NCBI GenBank assembly: GCA_964352715.1
Contig: CAYGSU010000012.1
Location: 3,860-67,859, forward strand
From: JAVKBW01 sp964352715
Lineage (GTDB): Bacteria; Pseudomonadota; Alphaproteobacteria; UBA8366; Aestuariispiraceae
DNA: 64,000 nucleotides
Reading direction: 5' to 3'
Part shown: positions 27,124 through 36,411 of the stretch, in pieces
Layout of the letters: every line of letters starts with the position of its first letter
How positions within the stretch are numbered: position 1 is the stretch's first letter
Made by a program: the position numbers and the translations under genes
The notes under the pieces: model-generated
What the model was told of the DNA's origin: nothing
Databases searched by the model: none
What the model saw: the letters and a program-made list of their open reading frames with translations, nothing else

Positions 27124-27963
27124 ATGCAGGGCACGATGATCGGCTGGCTCATCAACTTCGTTCTGGTCGTTCTGGCGATCTATTCGGCGCTGGTCGCGTT
27201 TCTGTATTTTGGTCAACGGCGCCTGATGTACCATCCCGATCAGACCGTCGCCGTGCCGGCGGATTACGGCTATGCCAGCATCGAACCGGTCTGGCTGGAA
27301 ACCGAAGACGGCGCGCGGGTCTATGCCTGGTGGAAGCCGCCGGCGGATGATGACAAACCCGTGCTGATCTACTTCCACGGCAATGCCGGCGATCTGGGTG
27401 ACCGCGCCGACAAGATCCGCGGCTACGCGAATGCCGGCTACGGCGTCCTTCTGCAAACCTACCGCTACAATGCCGGCGCGGGCGGAGACCTGTTCGAGGA
27501 CGGCCATTACGCAGACGGACGGGCCGGACTGACCTACGTTCTGGACAAGGGAATCGCGGGCGACCGCATCGTGCTGTACGGCGAATCGCTGGGCAGTGGC
27601 GTGGCGGTCAACATTGCGGCATACCGCGCCGCTGCGGGCGTTCCCGTCAAGGCGGTTGTGCTTGAAGCACCGTATGACAGCATCGCGAATGTTGCCCAGA
27701 CGCATTACTGGTACACGCCCGCGCGATGGCTGGTACGTGACAGGTTCGACTCCACACGCCTTGTCGGCGCCATTCAGGCGCCCTTGCTGATCGTGCATGG
27801 CGGCTTCGACAGGGTGATACCGCTGGCGCATGCGAAGACCCTGTTTCGCGCCGCGCAAGAGCCGAAACGGATGACGGTTATCGACGAAGCGGCCCACAAC
27901 AATCTGTATGATTTCGGCATGTCTGCACTGGTTATCGATTATCTGTCCGAACAAAAAAGGTAG
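27124..27963 (+). CDS. Membrane-anchored alpha/beta hydrolase (BEM46/ABHD13-like)
   Basis: 279 aa (alternatively 275 aa from ATG 27136, which has AGGG just upstream). One N-terminal transmembrane helix (about 7-29) is followed by QRRLMYHPD and the hydrolase domain. The oxyanion region is YFHGNAGD and the nucleophile Ser155 is in GESLGSG. A late Asp is in GGFDRVIP and a His in DEAAHNNLYD, completing the triad. This arrangement is typical of the BEM46/YfhR group of serine hydrolases, whose substrates are mostly unknown. It is divergent from DUF1194 copy 2. Confidence 0.88.
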   Translation: MQGTMIGWLINFVLVVLAIYSALVAFLYFGQRRLMYHPDQTVAVPADYGYASIEPVWLETEDGARVYAWWKPPADDDKPVLIYFHGNAGDLGDRADKIRGYANAGYGVLLQTYRYNAGAGGDLFEDGHYADGRAGLTYVLDKGIAGDRIVLYGESLGSGVAVNIAAYRAAAGVPVKAVVLEAPYDSIANVAQTHYWYTPARWLVRDRFDSTRLVGAIQAPLLIVHGGFDRVIPLAHAKTLFRAAQEPKRMTVIDEAAHNNLYDFGMSALVIDYLSEQKR

Positions 27964-28018
27964 CGCCGTTCACGCAAAAAAGGCACAATAAAAGATTGAA
28001 GTAGATGGAAGAATACAG

Positions 28019-29614
28019 GTGTCGGTAACAACGATGAAGTTTCTTAGGTTATCGCTGTTAGTCTTTGTTTTCATGGGGGTTTCTTCTCCCGGATGGAGCA
28101 ATGGACGGCTTGCGCTGGTGATCGGAAATTCCGACTACCGGGCGGCGCCGCTTGCCAATCCGGTTAACGATGCCGCGTTGATGGCCGCAACGTTGCGCGC
28201 TGTCGGTTTCGAGGTGTTCGAACATGCCAATCTGACCCGGCGGGAAATGAAACGCGCTTTTTCGGATTTCGGTCAGAAACTGGAAGACAGCGGTGGCAAT
28301 ACGGTCGGCCTGATTTTTTACGCCGGGCACGGGGTGCAGATCGGCGGCGAGAACTATCTGATTCCGGTCGGCACGCAGATTTTCGATGAACTGGATGTCG
28401 AGATCGAGGGCATTCGGGCGTCCAGCCTGCTTGGAACACTGCGCGAAAGCGATACGGCGATGAACATCGTGATTCTCGATGCCTGTCGTAACAACCCGTT
28501 CAAAGTCCGCTCGCGTAACGCTGCCAGAGGGTTGGCGAAGATGGATGCGCCAACCGGCACGCTGCTGGCCTATTCGACGTCGCCGGGCGATGTTGCCGAA
28601 GATGGGTCCGGCAACAACAGCACCTATACCGCTGCGCTGGCGCGCGCCATTCAGGCGCCTGGCGCTAAGGTGGAAGAGGTGTTCAAGAAAGTCCGCATCA
28701 ACGTCATGGAGCGGACGCAGGGACGTCAGGTGCCATGGGAATCTTCGTCGCTGATCGGCGATTTCGTTTTCATCGATGCGCCGGTTAAACAGGCACAGCA
28801 GACGACGCAGCTTGCTTACCAGACTGAGGGAACAGGTTCTTCGACTGTCGAGCCGATTACGCTGCCCGCCACAGTGGTGCCGCAAACCAATACAGTGGTC
28901 GAGATCGAATACTGGAAATCAATTACCGACAGCAAGAATATCTCGCTGTTCCAGAGTTACCTGCGCACCTACCCCGATGGACTGTTCAAGGATATCGCGA
29001 TTGCGCGGATCGAAGAGCTGTCGGCCGCCAGCGCGCCGGCGCCTGATCCTGAACCGGTCGCGCAGCCTGAACCGGTCGCACAGCCTGAACCCGCAGCTAC
29101 CGACGCCGAGCGCGAAAAGCTGGCCTGGGATATCGTCAGGAACAGCGACGACATCGCATCGCTGGAATTCTTCCTGAAAACCTATCCGAATGGGGTCTAC
29201 GCCACCCAGGCAAAGCAATTGATTGCAAGCAAAACGGCGCCTTCGGTCGCCTCGCTGGACCAGTCGCCGTTGCAGGTATTGTCGGACGGGACATGGGATA
29301 TCGCTATCAAGGCGATCCGGGTTCAGTCACGCGATCAAGGGTGCCCGTTCTGCTTCATGGGCGAGAAGCTTCAGATGCAAGTGCAGATGGAAAACGGGCA
29401 TTTCGAGGAAACGGAATATACATCGAAGAACGCCAAAGTGACGGTGGAGGGAACCATGCTTCCTTCCGGGAAAATCAAATTGCGCGTCAATGCCTGGGGT
29501 GGTGACGGAATGAACGAGGAATTCGACCGGGACCTCGACCCGCAGAAAGGCCTCAGTTCTGTGTTCAATCGCAGTCACTACCGTTATCAGATAGACCTTA
29601 CCCGCGCCGACTAG
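28019..29614 (+). CDS. Secreted caspase-family (peptidase C14) protein with W-S-D repeats
   Basis: 531 aa from GTG 28019 (GGAAGA six bases upstream); ATG 28034 would give the same signal peptide, which ends at about residue 28. The caspase-fold domain (about 29-255) has the catalytic dyad His104 in FYAGHG and Cys156 in ILDACRNNPF, so it should be an active cysteine peptidase, probably with Arg/Lys specificity as in bacterial metacaspase-like proteins. Two copies of a roughly 34-residue repeat follow (about 298-331, YWKSITDS; and 369-402, AWDIVRNS), separated by PEPVAQ repeats. A C-terminal beta domain (about 423-531) contains CPFC. The two lipoprotein genes downstream may form its operon. Confidence 0.88.
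   Translation: MSVTTMKFLRLSLLVFVFMGVSSPGWSNGRLALVIGNSDYRAAPLANPVNDAALMAATLRAVGFEVFEHANLTRREMKRAFSDFGQKLEDSGGNTVGLIFYAGHGVQIGGENYLIPVGTQIFDELDVEIEGIRASSLLGTLRESDTAMNIVILDACRNNPFKVRSRNAARGLAKMDAPTGTLLAYSTSPGDVAEDGSGNNSTYTAALARAIQAPGAKVEEVFKKVRINVMERTQGRQVPWESSSLIGDFVFIDAPVKQAQQTTQLAYQTEGTGSSTVEPITLPATVVPQTNTVVEIEYWKSITDSKNISLFQSYLRTYPDGLFKDIAIARIEELSAASAPAPDPEPVAQPEPVAQPEPAATDAEREKLAWDIVRNSDDIASLEFFLKTYPNGVYATQAKQLIASKTAPSVASLDQSPLQVLSDGTWDIAIKAIRVQSRDQGCPFCFMGEKLQMQVQMENGHFEETEYTSKNAKVTVEGTMLPSGKIKLRVNAWGGDGMNEEFDRDLDPQKGLSSVFNRSHYRYQIDLTRAD
29048..29083 (+). repeat. Tandem 18-base repeat encoding PEPVAQ
   Basis: Two near-identical 18-base units (29048-29065 and 29066-29083, one mismatch) plus a partial third, inside the caspase-family gene. 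They encode the Pro-rich linker between the two W-S-D repeats, so copy number could vary between strains without frameshift. Confidence 0.85.
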
Positions 29615-29784
29615 CGCTCCCTGCCGGCCTGGATGCAGGCGGTCGATCAACCTTCCCTCTATCGTCGACAGCCATTAACACAACAGGTGCAATCACTGTT
29701 GCATTCTAAACCTTGCGTTGTTAACCCTTTTCAAGCATCAGGTAACGGGTTGTGTCATCGCCTGTGTGCCGAATGAGGGGACCA

Positions 29785-30381
29785 ATGAAAATCTGCTGTT
29801 GGCGTCGCATCGTTTGTGTGACTTTGCTGTTTCTGCTGAACGCCTGTGCGTTGAGTGAAGACATCGTTGACCTCAATTACACGTCCACGACAACGCCGGA
29901 ATCGCTGGGCATCGATGGTAAACCGTTCTCACTCATCGTTGACGATGTTCGCGTGGAATATGCCGGTACAATCGGCGCGAAGATCAACGGTTACGGTGCC
30001 GAAATGGCCGCCATCATACCGACGGTGCCGGTGCGCGATGTTGTGTTTCAGGCGATTGAAGAGGAACTTGCCGAGCGAAACATACCGGTTTCGCTGGAAG
30101 CAGGATCGAAGATCGTTATCGAGATCACAGCGCTTCACAACAATTTCCAGTTCGGGCTTTGGAGTGGCACTGCGCGAGGCATAACGGCGTTTACAACGCA
30201 GGTCAGAAACACCAACGGCGAAGTTCTTTACACCGGTGCTGTTTCGGAAGTGCATGTGGTGGAAGAGGTGATGGTCGCGTCCGGCAGCAATGCCGCACGG
30301 GCGGTACAGGGGGCGATGGCCAAGGCCATCAAGGCTCTGTTTGATGACCCGGACTTTGTCGAAGCACTGGTATCGGCATGA
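29785..30381 (+). CDS. YajG-like lipoprotein
   Basis: 198 aa from ATG 29785, which has GAGGGG just upstream; the longer frame is not supported. The signal peptide ends LLNAC with lipid Cys at 21. The mature part (about 180 residues) has a beta-alpha pattern with FSLIVDDVRVEYAG, VVFQAIEEELAERNI and SKIVIEITALHNNFQFG, resembling the YajG/YajG-like outer-membrane lipoprotein group. Its function is not established. It lies 170 bases after the caspase-family gene, and its stop overlaps the next gene's ATG (ATGA). Confidence 0.75.
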   Translation: MKICCWRRIVCVTLLFLLNACALSEDIVDLNYTSTTTPESLGIDGKPFSLIVDDVRVEYAGTIGAKINGYGAEMAAIIPTVPVRDVVFQAIEEELAERNIPVSLEAGSKIVIEITALHNNFQFGLWSGTARGITAFTTQVRNTNGEVLYTGAVSEVHVVEEVMVASGSNAARAVQGAMAKAIKALFDDPDFVEALVSA

Positions 30382-30991
30382 AAACCGGCATGAGGAAAAC
30401 TGCTGCTGCGACGGCAATTCTGGTTCTTGCTTCCGCCTGCCAAACAACCGGCGGCGGTGTGTCAGGCCAGACGGTTCTCGTAAAATCCGGATTGACGGTC
30501 AACGCCTTCGATACGGATGTGGAAGCTTGCGAAGGCTATGTCGAAACAGAAGGTCCGTCAGAGTCCGAGCAGGGGGCTGCGACGGCGGCCAGTTTTCTTC
30601 TGGGCGGCATTATCGGTGGTATCGCGGCCGCAAGCTCTTACGAAAATAACAAAAAGCGCCTGATGCGGGAATGTATGTACGGCAAGGGATATCGTAACGT
30701 CGTCTTGCCCGATGAGTGGGAGGGTGACTACACGGAGTCTCAGGGTCTTTTACCTGAATACTATGCAACGAGTGACCTGCTCGAACAGGGGCGGCTTGAC
30801 GTACTGCTCGAATATTCCAACGGCTCGAAAAGCCTTGCATCCCTTCAGCCTGATATTGAACCGGCAGCGCCAACAACCCGGCTTCCGGAACCGGCCCAGG
30901 ATCAAGTCGTTGCTGACGATACCGATGCCGGTGGCGATCCAGTACAGGAAGCGCAGATCTGGAAGATCGTTGAAAATTCCACCGACCCGAA
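30378..30991 (+). CDS. Lipoprotein with glycine-zipper segment, 3' end lost in gap
   Basis: At least 204 aa; truncated by the N block. The lipoprotein signal ends LASAC (Cys21). A Gly/Ala-rich hydrophobic stretch (FLLGGIIGGIAAASS, about 75-90) is a glycine-zipper-like membrane segment. After a linker, the last readable residues are IWKIVENSTDP. They match the start of the repeats in the caspase-family protein two genes upstream (YWKSITDS, AWDIVRNSDD), suggesting the same repeat module continues into the gap. Translation is coupled to the preceding lipoprotein (ATGA overlap). Confidence 0.8.
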
Positions 30992-31091
30992 NNNNNNNNN
31001 NNNNNNNNNNNNNNNNNNNNNNNNNNNNNNNNNNNNNNNNNNNNNNNNNNNNNNNNNNNNNNNNNNNNNNNNNNNNNNNNNNNNNNNNNNN
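30992..31091. other. Scaffold gap of 100 N
   Basis: Exactly 100 N, a placeholder of unknown true length. It removes the 3' ends of two convergent genes: the glycine-zipper lipoprotein on the plus strand and the MocA-like gene on the minus strand. Confidence 0.98.
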
Positions 31092-32736
31092 CGTTCAGCG
31101 CTTCCGGTGTATCGATGTCGGTAAGGATGCCGGTGGCGGCAGGCAGGGCATCGACTGCGACCTCGCAGACGCTTTCGTCATTGCTGGCAATCAACCGTCG
31201 CGCGCCCTGATCACCGTCCAATGTCGCAATTTCCGGAAAGAACCGCCTTGCGATCAGCACCGGGTTGCCGCGCTTTCCATCGACCGTCGGAATGCAGATG
31301 GCGCGGCCTTCTTCCGGGTCGAAGGCGGCGATCAGCTTGTTAAGCACATCGGCTGTCAGAAGCGGCATGTCGCCGAGGCAGATCAGCGCGCCATCAACGG
31401 ATCGGGGCAGGGCGGCAATACCGGCGCGGACCGATGTCGACAGGCCTTGTGCGAAGTCCGGGTTTTCCAATGTTTTCACCGGCAAGGATGCCAGCGCCAG
31501 TCGAACCCGGTCGGCCTCGTTGCCGGTGACGCCGTAGACCGGTGAGGCATCGGAAGCGCAGACGGCCTCGGCGACATGCCGCACCATCGGCTTGCCGTCG
31601 ATCATGGCCAGCATCTTGTTCTGATCGCCCATGCGGGTCGACTTGCCGGCGGCGAGAATGATTGCGGCGATTTTCTTCGCCTTGCCGGTATCTGTATCCT
31701 CGGCATCCCCGGTATCCGTATCGGCACGGGGCAGGGGGCGGGTCGCGATTTCCTTCAGCAACCCGCCATGCCCCATTTCCATGATGGCGTCCGGCGAGAT
31801 CGGCAGGCTTGCGAACAGGCGCTGCAACACCCAGTCGAAGCCGTTCAGTTTCGGCGACCGGGCGCAGCCCGGCAGGCCGATGACGGGTATTTCCGTGTCT
31901 CCAGATGTGATGCGTCCGGTAAGGATCAGATTGCCTGGATCGACCGGCATGCCGAAATGATCGACGATGCCGCCGGCAGCCTCGATCGCCGCCGGGATGA
32001 CGTCGCGCCTGTCGGTAACGGCGCTGGCGCCGGTGATCAGCAACAGATCGGGCGTATCTGCCAGCGCCTCGCTGATGGCGTCGTGCAGTGCCTCGTTTGC
32101 GTGGTCACATCGGATTTCCCGATCCAGCGAGCCGGAAAGAGCGGCAAGTCGGTCACGCGTAACCCTGGTGGTTTTGTCCAGCACTGTCGGCTTCACACCG
32201 GGTAGATCGGTCTGGATCAGGATAGCTTTCAGCGGCGCATAGGGATGCAATTGCAGCAGAAAGGCGTCGGCGTCGTCGGCGGTGTTGATCCATGCCTCAA
32301 CCGAGTCTGATGGCACGGCAAAGGGAATGATCTTCAACGTCGCCAGCATCTGTTTCGACGCAACCGCGCTGTGATTGCGAAGCGTGCCAACAGTGATCGC
32401 TTCGTCGATCCTGTTCAGCGTTCTCAACGTGTCGGTATCGATGGTGATGACGCCAGGCGTTTCGGCATAGAAATTCACCCGGCCGGTAAATGCCTTGCTG
32501 AGAGAAATTCCGGGCCCGGCAAGCTGCGCGGCGATGCTGTCGGCGGCCTCATCCTCCGGCACATCGTCGGGCTGCAGGCGGGCGACGATGACGGTCGTGC
32601 AGCCGGTTTCCTGCAACCGAGCGATGTCTTCGTCGTTCAGGTGCCGGCCCTTTTTGAACTTCTTTCCGTCAACATTGACGGAATGCGCCAGGATGGCACC
32701 GGCCGCCGTTTCGACAGGAATTTCACCGAAGAACAT
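31092..32736 (-). CDS. Molybdopterin-binding / MobA-like NTP transferase fusion (MocA-type), 3' end in gap
   Basis: About 548 aa visible. The N-terminal part (about 1-345) is MoeA/MogA-like with LLLITGASAVTDRRDVIPAA and VIGLPGCARSPKLNGF, a molybdopterin-binding domain. The C-terminal part (about 365-548) is a nucleotidyltransferase with AAIILAAGKSTRMGDQNK and LICLGDMPLL, as in MocA, which attaches CMP to Mo-molybdopterin to make the MCD cofactor of CO-dehydrogenase-type enzymes. The readable end DIDTPEAL is near the natural C-terminus, so probably few residues are lost. It is the last gene of the cox maturation operon, 6 bases after xdhC. Confidence 0.88.
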
Positions 32737-32742
32737 GGGGCG

Positions 32743-33447
32743 CTACGCTGCTTTCTGTTTCGGCCCGTGCAGGGCGAGCGTCATTGAACCCAGAATGGAA
32801 ACCGCGATCTCAGCCGGCGAAACAGCCCCGATATCGAGGCCGATCGGCGCATCGATCCGCGCAATTGCCGCTGCGTCGACCCCGGCCTCAGTCAGTCGCT
32901 GTACCCGACGGGCGTGGGTTTTCTTGCTGCCCAGCGCACCGACATAGAAGGCGGGCGAGGCGAGAGCCATTTCCAGTCCCGGCTCGTCGATCTTCGGGTC
33001 GTGGGTCAGCGCCACAACGGCGGTGCGGCTGTCCGGCATCAATGCCTCCAGCGCTTCATCGGGCCAGCGGTCGTCGATGACCGTACCGGGGAAACGGTCT
33101 TCCGTCGCCCAGGCGGTACGCGGGTCGATCAGGGTCACTTCGTAATCCGCCATGCGCGCCATGGGGGCGAGAAACTGGGCGATGTGCACCGCGCCGATCA
33201 GCAGCAGCCTTTTTGGCGGATTGAACGGCTGAAAGAACAGTGAGCGACCGTCAATCGTTTCCGTTCGGCCCTTGTCAGAAGCCAGAACGGCGGCAACCGT
33301 CTCGCCGACATTCCCTGCATCAAGATCGCCGGTAACGGTGTCGCCGATATACAGGCAGGCATCGGCCGTCGCCAGATCGCGGATCAGCACGGCCTGCTGC
33401 TTCGCCACCTGGGCGTCTCTCAACCGGTCGAGAAGGGCGCGTTTCAT
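32743..33447 (-). CDS. XdhC C-terminal (Rossmann) domain protein, CoxF-like
   Basis: 234 aa from ATG 33447, which overlaps the upstream stop (ATGA). It carries the XdhC_C Rossmann-like domain: RLLLIGAVHIAQFLAPMARM (Gly-rich loop), VTLIDPRTAWATEDRFP, VALTHDPKIDEPGLEMAL and YVGALGSKKTHARRVQRL. XdhC/CoxF proteins bind molybdenum cofactor and are required for its sulfuration and insertion into xanthine dehydrogenase-type enzymes. In many genomes the N- and C-terminal XdhC domains are fused; here they are separate overlapping genes. Confidence 0.9.
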   Translation of the reverse strand: MKRALLDRLRDAQVAKQQAVLIRDLATADACLYIGDTVTGDLDAGNVGETVAAVLASDKGRTETIDGRSLFFQPFNPPKRLLLIGAVHIAQFLAPMARMADYEVTLIDPRTAWATEDRFPGTVIDDRWPDEALEALMPDSRTAVVALTHDPKIDEPGLEMALASPAFYVGALGSKKTHARRVQRLTEAGVDAAAIARIDAPIGLDIGAVSPAEIAVSILGSMTLALHGPKQKAA

Positions 33448-33803
33448 GGCTCGAGCTTCTCCACCAGAACATGAACCTCGCCGCCGCAGGCGAGGCCGAC
33501 TTCCCATGCCATCGCATCGGAGACACCGAATTCCATCAGTTTCGGCGCGCCGCTTTCAATGATGTCCTGCGCTTCGGTAACGACGGCCCCTTCGATGCAT
33601 CCACCGGATACCGATCCGCTGAACCTTCCGTCAGCATTCACCGCCAGCAGGCTGCCGACCGGGCGCGGCGACGAGCCCCAGGTTTTCACCACGGTCGCCA
33701 GGGCGACGCCGTCACCGGCATCGGCCCATCCCGCCGCCGTTGTCAGAACGTCTTCCGGCCGGGCGAAGGCCGATGCCGCCGGGGTCTGTTCGGAATTGCT
33801 CAT
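33444..33803 (-). CDS. XdhC N-terminal (CoxI) domain protein
   Basis: 119 aa from ATG 33803; AAGGA lies 7 bases upstream and the ATG overlaps the CoxE stop. It is a single XdhC_CoxI domain: ALATVVKTWGSSPRPVGSLL, FSGSVSGGCIEGAVV and the end GLACGGEVHVLVE, including the two conserved Cys. It would work with the downstream Rossmann-domain protein in molybdenum cofactor maturation. Both its borders are 4-base overlaps, so production of the set is closely coupled. Confidence 0.9.
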   Translation of the reverse strand: MSNSEQTPAASAFARPEDVLTTAAGWADAGDGVALATVVKTWGSSPRPVGSLLAVNADGRFSGSVSGGCIEGAVVTEAQDIIESGAPKLMEFGVSDAMAWEVGLACGGEVHVLVEKLEP

Positions 33804-35077
33804 GCCGCCATCCTTTTCCACTTCTGCAAGGACGCCCGGTCGGCAGGTGTTTCAGCCGCGAGCGCCTGCGCCAGTTGCGCCAGACTTTCCAGATTGTGCA
33901 CCGGGCGGAAGTCGTCGACATGCGGAATCATCGCTTTCGCGCCGGTCGCCTTTGGTTCGTACTTATCATACCGCAAAAGCGGGTTCAGCCATATCAGGCG
34001 GCGGCAGGATTTGTGAATCCGTTCCATCTCGATATCGATGCCCGCCGCGCCATCACGATCCAGCCCGTCAGTGATCAGCAGCACCACGGCGCCCTGACCC
34101 AGGACCCGGCGTGACCAGTCACGGTTGAAACGGTGCAGGGCCTGACCGATGCGGGTGCCGCCGGCCCAGTCCTCGACATCCTGGGCTATCTTGTTGAGCG
34201 CCGCATCCGGGTCCTTGTTGCGCAGGTGCCGCGTGATATTGGTCAACCGCGTGCCGAACAGAAACGAATGAACCCGGTCGCGGTCGTTCGTCAAAGCATG
34301 CAGGAAATGCAGCAGCATCCGGCTGTAGCGGTCCATCGACCCGGAGATATCGCAAAGAACGACCAGCGGTGGTGGCCGCTTCCGTCGGCTACGCCGTTTC
34401 AGCTCGACAATATCGCCGCCGAACCTTGCGACCGACCGCAGGGTCGCGCGCATATCGGCACGGCGACCGGAAAGATCAGGCTTGAACCGCCGTGTCGGCA
34501 CATCGCGCAGCGGCAGGGTCAGTTTTCGAAGGGCGTCGCGAGCTTGCGACAGTTCTTCGGACGTCATGGATTCGAAATCCTTGTCCGCCAGCACTTCCTG
34601 AGTCGAGAAGGTGAGGGTAGCGTCGAACTCCATCTCCTCTTCCTGCTGTTCGGCTGCCTGGGTCGATCCCGGCTTGTCGCTGGCCAGCGCATCGGCCACC
34701 CGTTGCGACAGGTCATCCTTTTTTTCCGGTGGGTCGTCGCCCCGGAAGCTCGGCAGCAGCATGCCGATCATGCGTTCCAGAATGTCCGGGTTGCGCCAGA
34801 AGATATGAAACGCCTGGTCGAACACCTCGCGCTCGTCGCGCCGGTTCACAAAGACGGCGTGCAGGGTCCAGTAGAAATCCTTGCGCGAGGCGACGCCCGC
34901 TGTGGCGATTGCGTTGATTGCGTCCAGTACCGTGCCCGGCCCGACCGGCAGGCCGGCGCTGCGCAGGACCCGGCCGAAATGCATGATGTTTTCCGCCAGC
35001 CTGCCGCCATCCGCCTCACCGATGAAGAAGTTCGGGGCGGGGCGCGACGGGTCACTAGCCGGGTCGTCTGCTGTCAT
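33800..35077 (-). CDS. coxE: CoxE-like VWA-domain protein
   Basis: 425 aa from ATG 35077, which has AGGA six bases upstream; a GTG three bases earlier is an alternative. The C-terminal VWA domain (about 235-400) has an intact MIDAS: LCDISGSMDRYSRM (Asp243), GGTRIGQAL and LITDGLDRD. The N-terminal half is helical with LLPSFRGDD and an acidic Glu-rich patch. CoxE pairs with the MoxR ATPase CoxD. In Oligotropha this pair is needed for making the [CuSMoO2] site of CO dehydrogenase, and related pairs act in other cofactor insertions. It overlaps coxD upstream and the XdhC-N gene downstream. Confidence 0.92.
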   Translation of the reverse strand: MTADDPASDPSRPAPNFFIGEADGGRLAENIMHFGRVLRSAGLPVGPGTVLDAINAIATAGVASRKDFYWTLHAVFVNRRDEREVFDQAFHIFWRNPDILERMIGMLLPSFRGDDPPEKKDDLSQRVADALASDKPGSTQAAEQQEEEMEFDATLTFSTQEVLADKDFESMTSEELSQARDALRKLTLPLRDVPTRRFKPDLSGRRADMRATLRSVARFGGDIVELKRRSRRKRPPPLVVLCDISGSMDRYSRMLLHFLHALTNDRDRVHSFLFGTRLTNITRHLRNKDPDAALNKIAQDVEDWAGGTRIGQALHRFNRDWSRRVLGQGAVVLLITDGLDRDGAAGIDIEMERIHKSCRRLIWLNPLLRYDKYEPKATGAKAMIPHVDDFRPVHNLESLAQLAQALAAETPADRASLQKWKRMAA

Positions 35078-35994
35078 CACCGGTCCTGTGTGGCGAGTTC
35101 CATCTTGACCTCGTCAAGAATGCGGGCGGCTTCCGATCCACGAATCTTGGCGATGTCATCCTGGTATTTCAGCAAAGCGCCCAACGTATCGTTGATGGTT
35201 TCCGGGTCGAGGGCGAGGCGGTCGAGCTGGGTCAGGGCGTTGGCCCAGTCGATGGTTTCGGCAACGCCGGGCAGTTTGAACAGGTCGAGCGTGCGGATTT
35301 TCTGGATGAAACCGACGATCTGTTCCGACAGTTCGGCAGAAGCGCCGGGTGCTTTCACCTTCAGGATCGCCAGTTCGCGTTCCGCATTCGGATAATCGAC
35401 CCAGTAGTAGAAGCAACGCCGTTTGATCGCGTCGTGGATTTCGCGGGTACGGTTCGAGGTGATCACCACAATCGGCGGCTCCGGCGCGCGGATCGTGCCC
35501 ATTTCCGGGATCGTCACCTGAAAATCAGACAGCACTTCCAGCAGAAAGGCCTCGAATGGTTCGTCGGTGCGGTCCAGCTCGTCGATCAGCAGGATGGGTG
35601 TCTTGCCGTCGGCCTGCTGCACAGCCTGCAGGATCGGCCGCTTGATCAGGAAGCGGTCGGAAAACAGATCGGCTTCCAGTTTTTGGCGATCGCCGCCGCC
35701 GGTCGATTCCGCCAGTCTGATTTCAAGCATCTGGCGCGCATAGTTCCACTCATACACCGCCGAGGCGATATCCAGGCCTTCGTAGCATTGCAGCCGGATC
35801 AGCGGACGGTCGAGGGTTTCCGCCAGCACCTTTGCAATTTCGGTCTTGCCGGTGCCGGCCTCGCCTTCGAGGAACAACGGCCGGTTCATCTTCAGGGAAA
35901 GGAACAACGCCGTCGCAAGGCTGCGGTCGGCGACATAGCGCCCCGCATCAAGCAGGTCGAGCGTTGCGTCGATGGAACTTGGTTGATCCGTCAT
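35077..35994 (-). CDS. coxD: CoxD-like MoxR-family AAA+ ATPase
   Basis: 305 aa MoxR ATPase: Walker A GEAGTGKT at 44-51, Walker B ILLIDELDRTDEPFEAFLLE, sensor 1 VVITSNRTREIHDAIKRRC and the lid domain. RLQCYEGLDIASAVYEWNY is the typical CoxD-type segment after the P-loop. It is a chaperone-like partner of the CoxE VWA protein, acting on apo-molybdenum hydroxylase. First gene of the maturation operon coxD-coxE-xdhC(N)-xdhC(C)-mocA; its stop is shared with the coxE start region. Confidence 0.93.
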   Translation of the reverse strand: MTDQPSSIDATLDLLDAGRYVADRSLATALFLSLKMNRPLFLEGEAGTGKTEIAKVLAETLDRPLIRLQCYEGLDIASAVYEWNYARQMLEIRLAESTGGGDRQKLEADLFSDRFLIKRPILQAVQQADGKTPILLIDELDRTDEPFEAFLLEVLSDFQVTIPEMGTIRAPEPPIVVITSNRTREIHDAIKRRCFYYWVDYPNAERELAILKVKAPGASAELSEQIVGFIQKIRTLDLFKLPGVAETIDWANALTQLDRLALDPETINDTLGALLKYQDDIAKIRGSEAARILDEVKMELATQDR

Positions 35995-36048
35995 GATGGT
36001 CTCTGGCGTCAGCTTGGTGTGAATCGAATGACAAAGCTTAAAGCAGAG

Positions 36049-36411
36049 CTACTTCTGACGCCACGCCCCGGTATCGGTTAAAAACCAGTATCCTTTAGGG
36101 GCCTTCTCGAAAATCTTGTTCGCGTAGATCTTGCCGACGGCCACAACTGTCGTGTTCTGTTCCTTGGCGACCTGCTCGTAGAACGTCCGACGCTTGTCAT
36201 TGATGTCGCTGACCAGCGTTTTCACGGACCCGCCGGCATTCGGGTCACGCACCACGGCAAACCCGTCGAACCGTTCGCCGACAAGGCCTTGTGCGCGCGG
36301 ACCGTCAAGCGGGTCCGCACTGGCCGGCTGGGCCAGACCCAGCGCCATCAGCATCAGGGCTGCCATCCCGAACAGGGTGGCGCGCCTAGAAGATCGGATT
36401 CTTTTCCACAT
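36049..36411 (-). CDS. ydbL: YdbL-like periplasmic protein (DUF1318)
   Basis: 120 aa. N-terminal signal peptide about 1-32 (ends PASA). The mature part, DPLDGPRAQGLVGERFDGFAVV, DINDKRRTFYEQVAKEQN and VGKIYANKIFEKAPKGYWF, is typical of YdbL/DUF1318. The start overlaps the ynbE 3' end by 26 bases; an internal ATG at 36366 would shorten the signal. In E. coli ydbL is encoded with ydbH and ynbE, and YdbL has been reported to influence the YdbH-YnbE lipid bridge. Here ynbE and ydbL are adjacent, but ydbH lies beyond an inserted gene. Confidence 0.88.
   Translation of the reverse strand: MWKRIRSSRRATLFGMAALMLMALGLAQPASADPLDGPRAQGLVGERFDGFAVVRDPNAGGSVKTLVSDINDKRRTFYEQVAKEQNTTVVAVGKIYANKIFEKAPKGYWFLTDTGAWRQK

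Noticed and set aside
27058..27954. 298-codon minus-strand frame opposite the alpha/beta hydrolase
   Set aside because: Shadow of a well-supported hydrolase gene with an intact catalytic triad.
34133..35395. 420-codon open frame on the plus strand opposite coxE/coxD
   Set aside because: The opposite strand carries intact, motif-complete coxE and coxD; the plus-strand frame has no recognisable domain.
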